A stretch of 8,832 bases of DNA from contig JASHXG010000307.1 in assembly GCA_030043675.1 (NCBI GenBank), positions 1 to 8,832 of the forward strand. Reading direction: 5' to 3'. Shown here piece by piece: positions 1 through 7,071 of the stretch. Made by a program: the position numbers and the translations under genes. How positions within the stretch are numbered: the first letter of the stretch is position 1; every line of letters starts with the position of its first letter. Under the pieces are notes generated by a model that was not told the DNA's origin, made no database searches, and saw only the letters and a program-made list of their open reading frames with translations. This DNA comes from Vulcanimicrobiota bacterium. Its GTDB lineage: Bacteria > Vulcanimicrobiota > Vulcanimicrobiia > Vulcanimicrobiales > Vulcanimicrobiaceae.

Positions 1-1
1 C

Positions 2-592
2 AACTCGTTCTTGCGCCGGCTCGGCGGCTCCGTGCCGCTGAGGGTGATCACGCAATACTACGAGATCTACGAGAGCCGGAGATTTTACATCCCCGATTAT
101 CGCGCCATGTCCGTCGCGACCTGGAGGGACAACACCGATCCGCTTCCTAAGCCGCACCCGAAAGATGCCAACATACGGGCTGAAGCAGAGCGGGCGGCTG
201 CGCGGTTCAACTTTCTAATTCCGGGAGTCGATAATCTCATCATCGTCGCTATCCCGCACGGCGTCCCGATGCGCTGGGCAGCTTGCTCCTATCATGGGAG
301 AACGGGACGGATTACCTACACCAACCTTCCGTACCAGCCTGATTTCGGTATCGGCTGCGGCGCCTATTCGGTGCATCACTCACGTAAAGGGGTGCTCGAC
401 GGCGTCACCGAGACGGTTATCCATGAAGTCGCGGAGAGCATGAGTGATCCGTACATCAGCGCGTGGTACGATGTGCGCGGATTTGAGATCGCCGATAAAT
501 GCCAGCAGTATGCCGCCAGCGAGCGCTTCAACGGACAGGCATATGCCGTCCAACCACTCTGGAGCAATGAGACCGGCACATGTCGGTACTAG
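2..592 (+). CDS. EXORDIUM/Phi-1-like HExxE protein, 5' end outside window
   Basis: This is the C-terminal part of a protein that resembles the phosphate-induced/EXORDIUM family (Pfam Phi-1), known in plants and also found in bacteria. The frame is open to the left edge. A TTG exists at base 11, but family-like sequence (FLRRLGGS, then a QYY motif) already begins at that edge, so the true start probably lies upstream. Numbering from the TTG, residues 15-17 are QYY, 92-96 CSYHG, 116-117 CG, and 138-142 HEVAE, followed by SDP and AWYD. Next come EIADKC at 159-164 and a C-terminal VQPLWSN. The HExxE plus EIADxC pattern looks like a zinc-metallopeptidase-type site, but proteolysis is not demonstrated for the family. 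No signal peptide is visible because the N-terminus is missing; secretion is plausible by family analogy. It ends 14 bases before the end of the convergent lipoprotein gene, with no obvious terminator between them. Confidence 0.75.
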   Translation, partial: NSFLRRLGGSVPLRVITQYYEIYESRRFYIPDYRAMSVATWRDNTDPLPKPHPKDANIRAEAERAAARFNFLIPGVDNLIIVAIPHGVPMRWAACSYHGRTGRITYTNLPYQPDFGIGCGAYSVHHSRKGVLDGVTETVIHEVAESMSDPYISAWYDVRGFEIADKCQQYAASERFNGQAYAVQPLWSNETGTCRY

Positions 593-606
593 CACGCGCC
601 CGGCTT

Positions 607-1581
607 CTACTTTGCCAAGCTAACCGTAACACCGTTCGGCTTCTTGAAGCCTGGTATCATATCGGTCAACTTTCCCCCGGCCGGATACTTCCAGAAGCCA
701 ACGAACCCGTGGGGTTTCTCGAAGCTCGTAATACTGGTCGCGACGACGCGGCCGCCGCCGATCCAATACTGATAGACGTTTGCGCTGCCGTGAAGTTTCG
801 TTGACCCTTTTACGATCCCCTTAGAACCTGAGATTTGTATGTCGAAGATGGTTCCGGTTTCCGAGTCGCCGACGGTCATGTACTTCCCATTCCACAACAG
901 TCCGCCGGCACCAACGATAACGTGATTTATCGTGATGTTCGTCAGTGCGTCGTGCCCCTTGGGCAACTCGGCAAACGTAAAATAGTCCGAGGCGTTGTAG
1001 CCGTCGATAAATAGGTTTCCGCGGTCGTCGTAGCCGCAGGAGACATACGTCGCAAAACGAGAATCCTCGAGCGCTTTCGGCGTTCCCCCTGCGTCTTTAT
1101 AAATGAGCACGTCGCCCCCCAGAGAACCACCTTTTGCAGAACTAATGTTCGTGACGGCAAGATCGCCGCTAGTCGGGTCGACGGAGCAGCCGTAAGGGTC
1201 CTCGCCGCGCGCCTTAAGCGTTTTGACCGGGGAACGACCGCCGTGCGCGTATTCGAGGATGTCGTGGGACAGATAGTTTGTAACGTACACGTTGCCGTTC
1301 GCATCGGTGCACAAATTAGCGGGCGCGTTAAACCCGGATAGCGTTCCTTCAAGTTTGGCGCCTGGCCACGAGTAGACGTATACGTCATTTGTGACTTGGT
1401 CCGAAACGTAAAGCAGGTCGGTGGCTTTGGCTTCGGGGATCATCCGGGAAGCTGCTCCGGGCGCAACGCCCGACATCGATACGCCGCCCGGTAGCACGCC
1501 GGGCTGAGCGCATGCAGTCATTAGCATCAGGGAAGCGAAAGCCCCCATGCGCTGCAACGTCACTGAAAGATGTTTGTTCAT
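607..1581 (-). CDS. Beta-propeller (NHL/lactonase-like) lipoprotein
   Basis: This 324-residue protein is predicted to be exported and lipid-anchored. Residues 1-24 form a signal peptide with basic residues (K3, R11), a hydrophobic core and a lipobox-like MTAC, giving lipidated Cys24. A low-complexity Gly/Ala/Ser/Pro linker follows to about residue 50. From about 55 to the end there are repeated blade-like units: LYVSD...VYVYSWPG, GNVYVTN...ILEYAHGG, GDLAVTN...VLIYKDAGG, GNLFIDG, and a final FWKYPAGG...KPNGV. These fit a YncE/NHL/SMP-30-like six-bladed propeller. Such proteins often bind or scaffold, and no catalytic residues can be assigned here. The ATG is preceded by AGAGG about 11 bases upstream on the coding strand. 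It has its own 147-base upstream gap, so it is probably monocistronic. Families of this exact style are, from memory, numerous in Eremiobacterota genomes. The fold call is fairly safe; the function is unknown. Confidence 0.75.
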   Translation of the reverse strand: MNKHLSVTLQRMGAFASLMLMTACAQPGVLPGGVSMSGVAPGAASRMIPEAKATDLLYVSDQVTNDVYVYSWPGAKLEGTLSGFNAPANLCTDANGNVYVTNYLSHDILEYAHGGRSPVKTLKARGEDPYGCSVDPTSGDLAVTNISSAKGGSLGGDVLIYKDAGGTPKALEDSRFATYVSCGYDDRGNLFIDGYNASDYFTFAELPKGHDALTNITINHVIVGAGGLLWNGKYMTVGDSETGTIFDIQISGSKGIVKGSTKLHGSANVYQYWIGGGRVVATSITSFEKPHGFVGFWKYPAGGKLTDMIPGFKKPNGVTVSLAK

Positions 1582-1598
1582 GCTCGGTCGAGCCTCTA

Positions 1599-1613
1599 AG
1601 AAGTGGAACTTCT
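1599..1613. repeat. Short inverted repeat upstream of the lipoprotein gene
   Basis: The sequence AGAAGT-GGA-ACTTCT is a perfect 6-base inverted repeat with a 3-base spacer. It lies 18-32 bases upstream of the lipoprotein ATG and includes part of the stretch around its ribosome binding region. It could be an operator half-site pair or a weak leader hairpin, but a repeat this short can easily arise by chance. No convincing -35/-10 pair could be placed next to it. Confidence 0.25.
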
Positions 1614-1718
1614 CACACCCGCCGGGAAAGGTTGCAGGTTGGCGGGTGGCGTGATTCGCTTTGCAGAGACCGTCGACCTGGCGTGCGGCGACGCGTTCGT
1701 CATAGTATTCGTTGGTTG

Positions 1719-1730
1719 AGCGAGCTCGCT
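1719..1730. repeat. 12-base perfect palindrome at the end of the MFS gene
   Basis: AGCGAGCTCGCT is self-complementary and overlaps the stop codon of the MFS gene on the minus strand. It has no loop and no T-run follows it on either strand, so it does not look like a standard intrinsic terminator. It may be coincidental in this GC-rich background. Confidence 0.25.
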
Positions 1731-3315
1731 ATCCTTCAGGCGCTGGGGTGACGAAGTGCGTTACCTTCGGTTCCTCGGTGAGGCATTCGCGAATCTGGCG
1801 CTGGAGTAGGGCGTCGGTCTCGGTTACCCGCTCGTGCTGGCGCATGTGCTCCACCCACGAGTCGATGAGAAACGTTTCCAAGAACCTCCCCGATTCGGCG
1901 GTATCCTCGAAGATGCCCCAACTTTCAGCACCGTCGCGCAGCCGTTCCTGGCGCAATCTTTGCATGGCCGCAAGAAAGGGTACACGATGTCGGCCCTCGG
2001 CGAGCCGATACTCGACCGTGACCAGCACCGGGCCCTGACTGATTTCAACTTCCTGCGATACGATCGGTGCCGGCCATTGCATTGAGGGCGTGAGATCGAG
2101 CGTCGCGGCCTGCTGCAACTTCCAGCGTCGAGTTAGCGGAATTGCCAGCGTCGCGAGCGCAGCGGCGGCGAAATGCGCAAAAGGCAGGCTCGTGAGGGCG
2201 GCAACCTCGCCCCAGATTGCGCTTCCCACCGTCATCGCGCCAAAGAGCATCGTGATGTAGATTGCCAGCCCTCGGCCACGCACCCATTCGGGCAGCGAGA
2301 GTTGCGCTGAGACGTTGAGCGTAGCGATCGCAGCGATCCAAGTGAGGCCCGCGATCAGACTTGCGATGAGTGCCGTAACCGGTTCGCGCGCAAGCCCGTA
2401 GATCACGAGAGCGCACGCCGTTCCAAGCGTCGCCGCCGCGACGAGCTTGTCTGGGCCGATCGTCGCCTTCCACCGAGGGATGAAGAAGGCGCCGACGACG
2501 GCGCCAAGGCCGATTGCGCCCAAGAGAACGCCGTAGATCGCCGCTCCGCCGCTGATGCGCTCGCGCGCGACCAGCGGAAGCAGCGCCCAGTACGTGCTGG
2601 CAAACAGGAAGAACGCGAGAGAACGCACGAGCGTCGCACGCAGACTGGGACTATTCATCGCGTAGCGTACGCCAACTCGAAGCGCGCTGCCGAATCGTTC
2701 GACGGGCAGCGTGCTCGGCGTCGCCTTTGGTTCGCGCCACCAAATCAGCGCGGCAATCACGCCAAAGTTGCTCACGGCGTTCACGATGAAGGGCGAGGCG
2801 ATCCCGAAGGGCCGGATCATCGCACCGGCCAGCGCCGGGCCGACCGCTCTGCTGACGTTAACGCCCACACTGTTCATGGCGACGGCGGGCGGAAGAGCTT
2901 CCTTAGGGACCAGTTCCGGAACGACCGCCTGCCACGCGGGCGAGGTGAGCGCGCCGGCAACGCCGACCAAGAAGAGCAGCCACAAGAGCGATGCGGGAGT
3001 CGCTCGACCGAGCAAAACGATTGCGGCTAACGCGGCAGACAGGAAAGCGGTAGCGACCTCTCCCGCGATCAAAAAGCGCCGTTTGTTCACGGTATCCGTG
3101 AGGACGCCGGCGACGAGCGCAAACATGAACATCGGCAGGCTGTTGGCCGCCGAAACGAGTGAAACGACGAAAGCACTCCTGGTAAGGTCGGTCATCAGCC
3201 AGCCCGCGGCCGCCGCATACATCCAGCCCCCAATATTCGATACGACGGTAGCGCCCCAGACGATTGCAAACATGCGATAGCGAAACGGAACCCACGGCGA
3301 AACCTTTTGCGCCAC
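1729..3315 (-). CDS. MFS exporter (MFS_3/EntS-like) with fused C-terminal soluble domain
   Basis: This 528-residue protein is a major facilitator superfamily permease of the MFS_3 (enterobactin-exporter-like) group, an inner-membrane proton-coupled efflux pump. Residues 1-398 form the permease: VVSNIGGWMYAAAAGWLM is in the first helix region, the motif A loop GVLTDTVNKRR spans 70-80, helices continue to about 195, a loop follows, and the second half runs from about 225 to 396. Residues about 427-515 form a soluble alpha/beta domain (GPVLVTVEYR, FLAAM, WGIFED, RFLETFLIDSWVEHMRQHERVT) resembling ABM-type ferredoxin-like domains. This extension is a recurring feature of the family and is not a chance fusion. 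The start is GTG at 3315, matching where family members begin (PWVPFRYRMFAIVW); the Shine-Dalgarno is weak. It lies 14 bases after the amidohydrolase stop, so the two are probably co-transcribed. The substrate is unknown; a small aromatic or siderophore-like compound would fit the family and context. Confidence 0.85.
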   Translation of the reverse strand: MAQKVSPWVPFRYRMFAIVWGATVVSNIGGWMYAAAAGWLMTDLTRSAFVVSLVSAANSLPMFMFALVAGVLTDTVNKRRFLIAGEVATAFLSAALAAIVLLGRATPASLLWLLFLVGVAGALTSPAWQAVVPELVPKEALPPAVAMNSVGVNVSRAVGPALAGAMIRPFGIASPFIVNAVSNFGVIAALIWWREPKATPSTLPVERFGSALRVGVRYAMNSPSLRATLVRSLAFFLFASTYWALLPLVARERISGGAAIYGVLLGAIGLGAVVGAFFIPRWKATIGPDKLVAAATLGTACALVIYGLAREPVTALIASLIAGLTWIAAIATLNVSAQLSLPEWVRGRGLAIYITMLFGAMTVGSAIWGEVAALTSLPFAHFAAAALATLAIPLTRRWKLQQAATLDLTPSMQWPAPIVSQEVEISQGPVLVTVEYRLAEGRHRVPFLAAMQRLRQERLRDGAESWGIFEDTAESGRFLETFLIDSWVEHMRQHERVTETDALLQRQIRECLTEEPKVTHFVTPAPEG

Positions 3316-3329
3316 CTCGCTACGCTCGA

Positions 3330-4298
3330 TCAGCCGCGCAAGCGCGGAATGAGGCGCGACGCGTTCTCATGGCCGATCGCTGCAAGCTCTGCGGCTGATA
3401 ATCCAAGTTTTTGCAGATTGTCGAATTGGTCGAAACCAAAATAGGGGTAGTCGGTGCCGTAGGTAATCTGAGAGACGGGCACGAGCTTCATCAAAGCGGC
3501 CATCGAGGGCGGAAAGGTCGCGTTCGCGGTGTCGTAGTGAAGCCGGCGAAGTTCCCCCTCGACTCCCTCAGGCGCGAGCTCCTTCAGGTCTGGTCGCGAT
3601 CCGTAGAAGGCGTTAATTCGCCCCGCCATCATGGGAATCGTGCCGCCGGCGTGCGAGAACAGCCACGTTATGTCTCGAAAGTTGGCAAACGAGCCATGCA
3701 GCAGCAGGCTCGTCACGGTTCGAGTCGTGTCGTGCGGGACCTCGATAACCGCCGGAGCCGCTCCGACGCTCAGGCCGCTACAGCACGTCGCGACCAGCGG
3801 ATGGACGTAGACAACCGCCTTCCGGCGATTCAGCTCCTCGAGCACCGGTTTGTACGTCGGATCGCCGAGCCATTTCTCGCCATAGTTGCTTTGCAAGCCG
3901 ATCCCATCGGCGTTGAGCGCGCCGTAGACATATTCAATCTCACTGAGTGTGGCATCGATGTCCAGCATCGACAGGGCGGCGAACAAGCCAAAGCGATTGG
4001 GATCGCCGCGCACCATTTCGGCGGCGTAATCGTTGCAGGCGCGGACCACCCGGCTGGCGTCGTCGGCACCAAGGTCGAACCACACCCCGGGCGTTGAGGC
4101 GAGCGACAGGACGCCCGCGCGAACGCCGTGACGGTCCATGTCCTCGATCATCTGACTGCGCGTCCAGGCGACCTGCCCGGGGAAGTGCGCTTCCTTGCGA
4201 GCCTCCTCGTAGTCCAGCCAGAGCGTTTGATATTCTGGCGGAAAAAAGTGGAGGTGTGTGTCGATCAACGCCGGTTCGGTCGCCGGATGGACGCGCAC
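3330..4298 (-). CDS. Amidohydrolase-2 family enzyme (ACMSD / 6-methylsalicylate decarboxylase-like)
   Basis: This 322-residue cytoplasmic TIM-barrel enzyme belongs to amidohydrolase family 2 (Pfam PF04909). The expected metal-binding set is present: DTHLHF with H15 and H17 after strand 1, H166 in VYVHP, H216 in FSHAGG, and D283 in YGTDYP. This arrangement is that of non-hydrolytic decarboxylases such as ACMSD, gamma-resorcylate decarboxylase and 6-methylsalicylate decarboxylase, which remove CO2 from aromatic or muconate acids using a divalent metal. The SHAGG and GTDYP motifs and the length favour that branch over lactonases, but the substrate cannot be read from sequence. The GTG start at 4298 has only a weak GGA upstream. 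TTG at residue 11 is an alternative start, giving a protein that begins just before DTHLH. An amber codon lies only two codons upstream in the same frame. The MFS exporter follows 14 bases downstream, suggesting a metabolism-plus-export pair. Confidence 0.85.
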   Translation of the reverse strand: MRVHPATEPALIDTHLHFFPPEYQTLWLDYEEARKEAHFPGQVAWTRSQMIEDMDRHGVRAGVLSLASTPGVWFDLGADDASRVVRACNDYAAEMVRGDPNRFGLFAALSMLDIDATLSEIEYVYGALNADGIGLQSNYGEKWLGDPTYKPVLEELNRRKAVVYVHPLVATCCSGLSVGAAPAVIEVPHDTTRTVTSLLLHGSFANFRDITWLFSHAGGTIPMMAGRINAFYGSRPDLKELAPEGVEGELRRLHYDTANATFPPSMAALMKLVPVSQITYGTDYPYFGFDQFDNLQKLGLSAAELAAIGHENASRLIPRLRG

Positions 4299-4301
4299 AG
4301 A

Positions 4302-4487
4302 CTATTCCACGCCGAGCTTCACCGGGTGGAGCTCGATGCGGGCGTCAGGGGCATACACGAACATTGCCTTCAAATCCTCGATGTGCTGTCGTTGCGGCTT
4401 CGCCTCGGCCCTGCCGGCGGCCTCGTGTGAAAACTCCAAGCGCGAAACTGTCGCCGCATAAACGGGGTCGTAGCGTGCACATATCAA
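4302..4487 (-). CDS. Possible small protein or 3' remnant of a lost gene
   Basis: I do not recognise this product. An open frame ends with TAG at 4302, four bases before the amidohydrolase GTG and in the same frame. Its last 40 or so codons look coding: third positions are mostly G or C, and the peptide is well mixed and charged (HIEDLKAMFVYAPDARIE, then a C-terminal LHPVKLGVE). No good start is visible. TTG at 4487 would give 61 residues and an internal ATG about 20 residues, with no clear Shine-Dalgarno for the TTG. Upstream of about 4490 the frame loses coding character and enters the divergent DUF5069 gene. It could be a short coupled leader gene, a remnant of a larger gene cut off by the DUF5069 insertion, or an N-terminal extension of the amidohydrolase broken by an amber codon. 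The start coordinate is a guess. Confidence 0.3.
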   Translation of the reverse strand: MICARYDPVYAATVSRLEFSHEAAGRAEAKPQRQHIEDLKAMFVYAPDARIELHPVKLGVE

Positions 4488-4491
4488 TCCC

Positions 4492-4497
4492 AAGGAG
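4492..4497 (+). promoter_or_regulatory. Strong Shine-Dalgarno for the DUF5069 gene
   Basis: AAGGAG sits 7 bases before the ATG at 4505. This is the best-matched ribosome binding site in the window. It decides the start of the DUF5069 gene, whose frame stays open far upstream without similarity to anything. Confidence 0.8.
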
Positions 4498-4504
4498 TGC
4501 TGAC

Positions 4505-4945
4505 ATGGATCTGACCAAAGAGTATCCCCGAAGCGTGAGCGACAAATGGCAGGGCGTCGTTCAGTTGGGACGCACAATCGATAAGGGGAAGGCCGAGGCT
4601 CTCGGCAACGTCGGCGAGTACCACTATAACTGTGGGATGGATCAAGCGGTCTTCCGTTTTCTGGGCATGAATCACGAACGGCTGCTCGACGTTATTCGCA
4701 ACGCTAGGAGCGACGCGGAAATCGAAGCGTTTACTCGCCCCTTCGTCGACGCCAAGACGCACGACGAGATCGAGCGTTGGAACCGGGAGTGGCTTTCGCA
4801 TCAACCCGAGGGTCCTTCGCGTGAAGCCTTCTTGAATCTGCGCGCGGAAATCGCGCCCGACCGTAACGACGTGACGACGTGGCCCGATCTCCTCGACATC
4901 GACGAAAAGCGTGAAGTTCCGCGCCGAACGGCAAACGTTACCTAA
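4505..4945 (+). CDS. DUF5069 family protein
   Basis: This 146-residue soluble protein matches, from memory, the DUF5069 family of uncharacterised small bacterial proteins. Family-like features are the opening DLTKEYPRS, the segment RTIDKGKAEALG at about 23-34, GEYHYNCGMDQ at 37-47, and FRFLGM at 50-55. A charged C-terminal half follows (THDEIERWNREWL at about 85-97, TWPDLLDIDE at 125-134). There is no signal peptide, membrane segment or obvious catalytic motif, and the function is unknown. The ATG is fixed by an AAGGAG site 7 bases upstream; a longer in-frame extension from 3947 is only the antisense of the amidohydrolase. The gene is alone on its strand, divergent from the amidohydrolase unit and convergent with the oxidoreductase gene, whose stop is 6 bases away with no visible terminator hairpin. 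It is probably monocistronic, with its promoter somewhere in 4300-4490. Confidence 0.8.
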   Translation: MDLTKEYPRSVSDKWQGVVQLGRTIDKGKAEALGNVGEYHYNCGMDQAVFRFLGMNHERLLDVIRNARSDAEIEAFTRPFVDAKTHDEIERWNREWLSHQPEGPSREAFLNLRAEIAPDRNDVTTWPDLLDIDEKREVPRRTANVT

Positions 4946-4951
4946 TCGACG

Positions 4952-5941
4952 TTACCCGACCGTTTTGCCGAGGACGAGACCGGCGCGTGCACGCGCGTCG
5001 ACCAAGAGTACGATCTTTCCGCCGGCCTTTCCGGATTTGCTGCGGTCCAGCGCAAGGGCGGCGTCTGAGAGCTCGTACTCCTCCGAGATCACGACGCGCA
5101 CGGCTCCGGCTTCGACCGTCTTGACCAGTTCACGTAATCCCTGGTGCGAAGATTCCGGAGTCTGAGTGAGCATGATATTTATTGCCTTCACGCCACGGCT
5201 CTGAAACCACGCGACGTCCGCGGTGTAGACCGTCGAAACGACGGTGCCGCCGCGGCGAACGAGGCCGCCGAGACGTTTAATTCCCTCCGCGTCGCTGACC
5301 AGATCCAGCAAGGCATCGATGCCGTTCGGGTACCGCTGCGCGAGCACGGCAACGACGTCCTCGCGATCGTAGGCAATCGTTTCGTCGACGCCCAGCGATC
5401 GCGCGAACTCCTCGTTCCCCGAGTGAACGGTCCCCACGACGGCGGCACCGCGCGCGCGAGCGATTTGCGAGGCAAACATCCCGACGCCGCCGGTCGCACC
5501 GTTAATCAGCAGCTGCGTGTTCGCCTGGACGCCAAGCGCATTGAGCGAAGCCAGCGCAGTGAGCCCGGCCGTGGGCAGGGCCGCAGCATCCGCGTCGCTG
5601 ACATCGTCCGGAATCTTCGCAACCGGATCACGCGCTGAGTTTTCGCCGACGACGGTATATTCTGCGAACGTGCCATGCTCGTGCGTCGTACCGAAGATCC
5701 TGTCGTTCATGACGTACCGCTGTACCGTTGGCCCTGTCCCGACGACGACGCCGGCGAAATCTTGGCCGAGCACGAGCGGGAACGACCGGTCGCCTCGAAT
5801 ACCGTCGCGGATCTTCCAGTCGACCGGATTGAGGCCTGCGGCAACCACGCGAACGAGCACTTCATCGCCCGAAACTTCGGGGGTAGGCAACTCGTGAATC
5901 GATCCTTCATCGCCGAATCGGTCTATCGCAAACGCTTTCAT
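4952..5941 (-). CDS. Zinc-independent MDR quinone oxidoreductase-like, NAD(P)H-dependent
   Basis: This 329-residue cytoplasmic enzyme belongs to the medium-chain dehydrogenase/reductase superfamily, quinone oxidoreductase branch. Residues 1-115 form the GroES-like catalytic domain, with GLNPVDWKIRDG at about 37-48 and GQDFAGVV at about 59-66. The catalytic-zinc cysteine of true alcohol dehydrogenases is replaced by Asn38, and the structural-zinc cysteine cluster is absent, so it should not need zinc. Residues about 125-255 form the Rossmann fold, with the nucleotide-binding loop NGATGGVG at 147-154 and a GIDALLDLVS...GGTVVS stretch. It would reduce quinones or enones with NAD(P)H. The ATG overlaps the stop of the FAD monooxygenase by 4 bases (ATGA) and has no Shine-Dalgarno, implying translational coupling. 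The frame stays open another 115 codons upstream, but that part lies within the monooxygenase gene and has no family similarity. The substrate is unknown. Confidence 0.85.
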   Translation of the reverse strand: MKAFAIDRFGDEGSIHELPTPEVSGDEVLVRVVAAGLNPVDWKIRDGIRGDRSFPLVLGQDFAGVVVGTGPTVQRYVMNDRIFGTTHEHGTFAEYTVVGENSARDPVAKIPDDVSDADAAALPTAGLTALASLNALGVQANTQLLINGATGGVGMFASQIARARGAAVVGTVHSGNEEFARSLGVDETIAYDREDVVAVLAQRYPNGIDALLDLVSDAEGIKRLGGLVRRGGTVVSTVYTADVAWFQSRGVKAINIMLTQTPESSHQGLRELVKTVEAGAVRVVISEEYELSDAALALDRSKSGKAGGKIVLLVDARARAGLVLGKTVG

Positions 5942-7053
5942 GGCCGGGCTAACCCGCGCAGAAGCGCGGCAGTTGCATCCAGGCTTTCCCGGACGTGAGC
6001 GCGGTTCTCTTCTAAACGCTCGGCTTCGTACTCGCGGAGGGCCATGATGCCGGCGGTTCCAGTCGTGCCTCCGGCTGCGGCAACCGCGCGTCCGAGCGCG
6101 ACGCCGTCGAGCAGTCCAAAAATAAGTCCGGCACCCACCATCGGCGAGGCCACGTGCGCGGCATCGCCGACGATCGCTACGCGTCCGTTGGAGAGTCGAT
6201 TCGGGAGATATTGCGTCAACGGAGTTCCGAATAGGATTTCGTGGTCCAACGCCGCGAGGAGAACGTCGCGTTCGGGCGACTTCCACCGCGTGCTTGCAAG
6301 CCGGCGCAAGTCGTCGCGCAGCGCAGAGGGTATCGCCTCCGGCGCGATACTAGCGAGGATCTCATCGCCGGCGAGAAAACCCGCATCGCGCAGCCACGCG
6401 GTGCGCGAGGCATCGTACCACGCGTAAGTGATCTGGCGATGACCAGGCGTGACGTTTCCGTCGCGACCGGGCACCTCATACGCTACAAGACGCGCGGTCT
6501 CCGCATACGGTAGCCGTCCGCCGCGCAAGCTCGCCGTCGCAGTGCCGATCCACGCCTCTTCGACCAAGCCGCGCCAAATCACAAAGCCGCTGTATCGCGC
6601 GATCGGATTAGCGGGATCGACGACGCGGCGAACCAGGCTGCGGTATCCGTCGGCCCCCACAACGATGTCGCCTTCATAGTCGAACGCGTTCCCACGCACT
6701 CGCGCACTGCTAGCGGTTTGAGTGACTTCGTCGACCCGCCGTCCCTGGAAAACCTCGACTCCGCCCGTCGCATCCGCGACAGCGCGCAGCCAAGCATAGA
6801 TCGCGCGCCAGGTCGACGTCTCACGAAAGCTGCGAACTACCGGCAACGCCGGCACCTTGCCGGAACGCGTCGCGTCCACGCCGGTCACAAAGCTGAGCAA
6901 CGGCCGGTCGACGCCGAGACCGGTACCGAGGCGCTCCATGCCTTCATTCTGTTCGATAACTCTTACGAGTACGCCGAGCTTCGCGAGCGCGATGGCTACG
7001 GCGAGGCCGGTTAACGAGCCGCCCACGACGATCGCGCTGCCTTTGTCGTTCAC
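5938..7053 (-). CDS. FAD-dependent monooxygenase, aromatic hydroxylase type
   Basis: This 371-residue protein is a group A flavin monooxygenase (FAD_binding_3 / UbiH-like), which hydroxylates aromatic or phenolic rings using NAD(P)H and O2. It carries the three usual signatures. The N-terminal dinucleotide fold is VVGGSLTGLAVAIAL, with G11, G12 and G16 and an acidic E34 for the FAD ribose. The DG motif is GADGYRSLVR at 133-142. The GD motif is VGDAAHVASPMVGAG at 295-309, binding the FAD pyrophosphate. The GGSxxG variant of the first loop is, from memory, typical of the 2,6-dihydroxypyridine-hydroxylase-like subgroup. Length is normal and complete. The GTG start at 7053 has GAAGG 4 bases upstream, which is good support. 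It begins 18 bases after the response-regulator gene and overlaps the oxidoreductase start by 4 bases. The substrate cannot be named. Confidence 0.85.
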   Translation of the reverse strand: MNDKGSAIVVGGSLTGLAVAIALAKLGVLVRVIEQNEGMERLGTGLGVDRPLLSFVTGVDATRSGKVPALPVVRSFRETSTWRAIYAWLRAVADATGGVEVFQGRRVDEVTQTASSARVRGNAFDYEGDIVVGADGYRSLVRRVVDPANPIARYSGFVIWRGLVEEAWIGTATASLRGGRLPYAETARLVAYEVPGRDGNVTPGHRQITYAWYDASRTAWLRDAGFLAGDEILASIAPEAIPSALRDDLRRLASTRWKSPERDVLLAALDHEILFGTPLTQYLPNRLSNGRVAIVGDAAHVASPMVGAGLIFGLLDGVALGRAVAAAGGTTGTAGIMALREYEAERLEENRAHVRESLDATAALLRGLARP

Positions 7054-7071
7054 GTTGCCTTCGTAGCGCTG

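Noticed and set aside
2711..3280. Plus-strand open frame of 189 codons opposite the MFS gene.
   Set aside because: It is antisense to membrane helices of a clear transporter, giving an Ala/Thr-rich peptide without domains.
3411..4097. Plus-strand open frame of 228 codons opposite the amidohydrolase.
   Set aside because: It is a shadow of the amidohydrolase, whose metal ligands are all intact on the minus strand.
3947..4504. Plus-strand extension of the DUF5069 frame to 332 codons.
   Set aside because: The added part is Arg-rich antisense sequence of the amidohydrolase; the AAGGAG site and family similarity fix the start at 4505.
4930..4960. Two copies of CGTTACC between the convergent DUF5069 and oxidoreductase stops, considered as a terminator.
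   Set aside because: They are direct, not inverted, repeats and no T-run follows on either strand.
5942..6286. Upstream extension of the quinone oxidoreductase frame by about 115 codons (a 444-residue reading).
   Set aside because: It lies within the monooxygenase gene in another frame, is full of Arg and Pro, and the family N-terminus (MKAFAIDRFG) begins exactly at the ATGA overlap at 5941.
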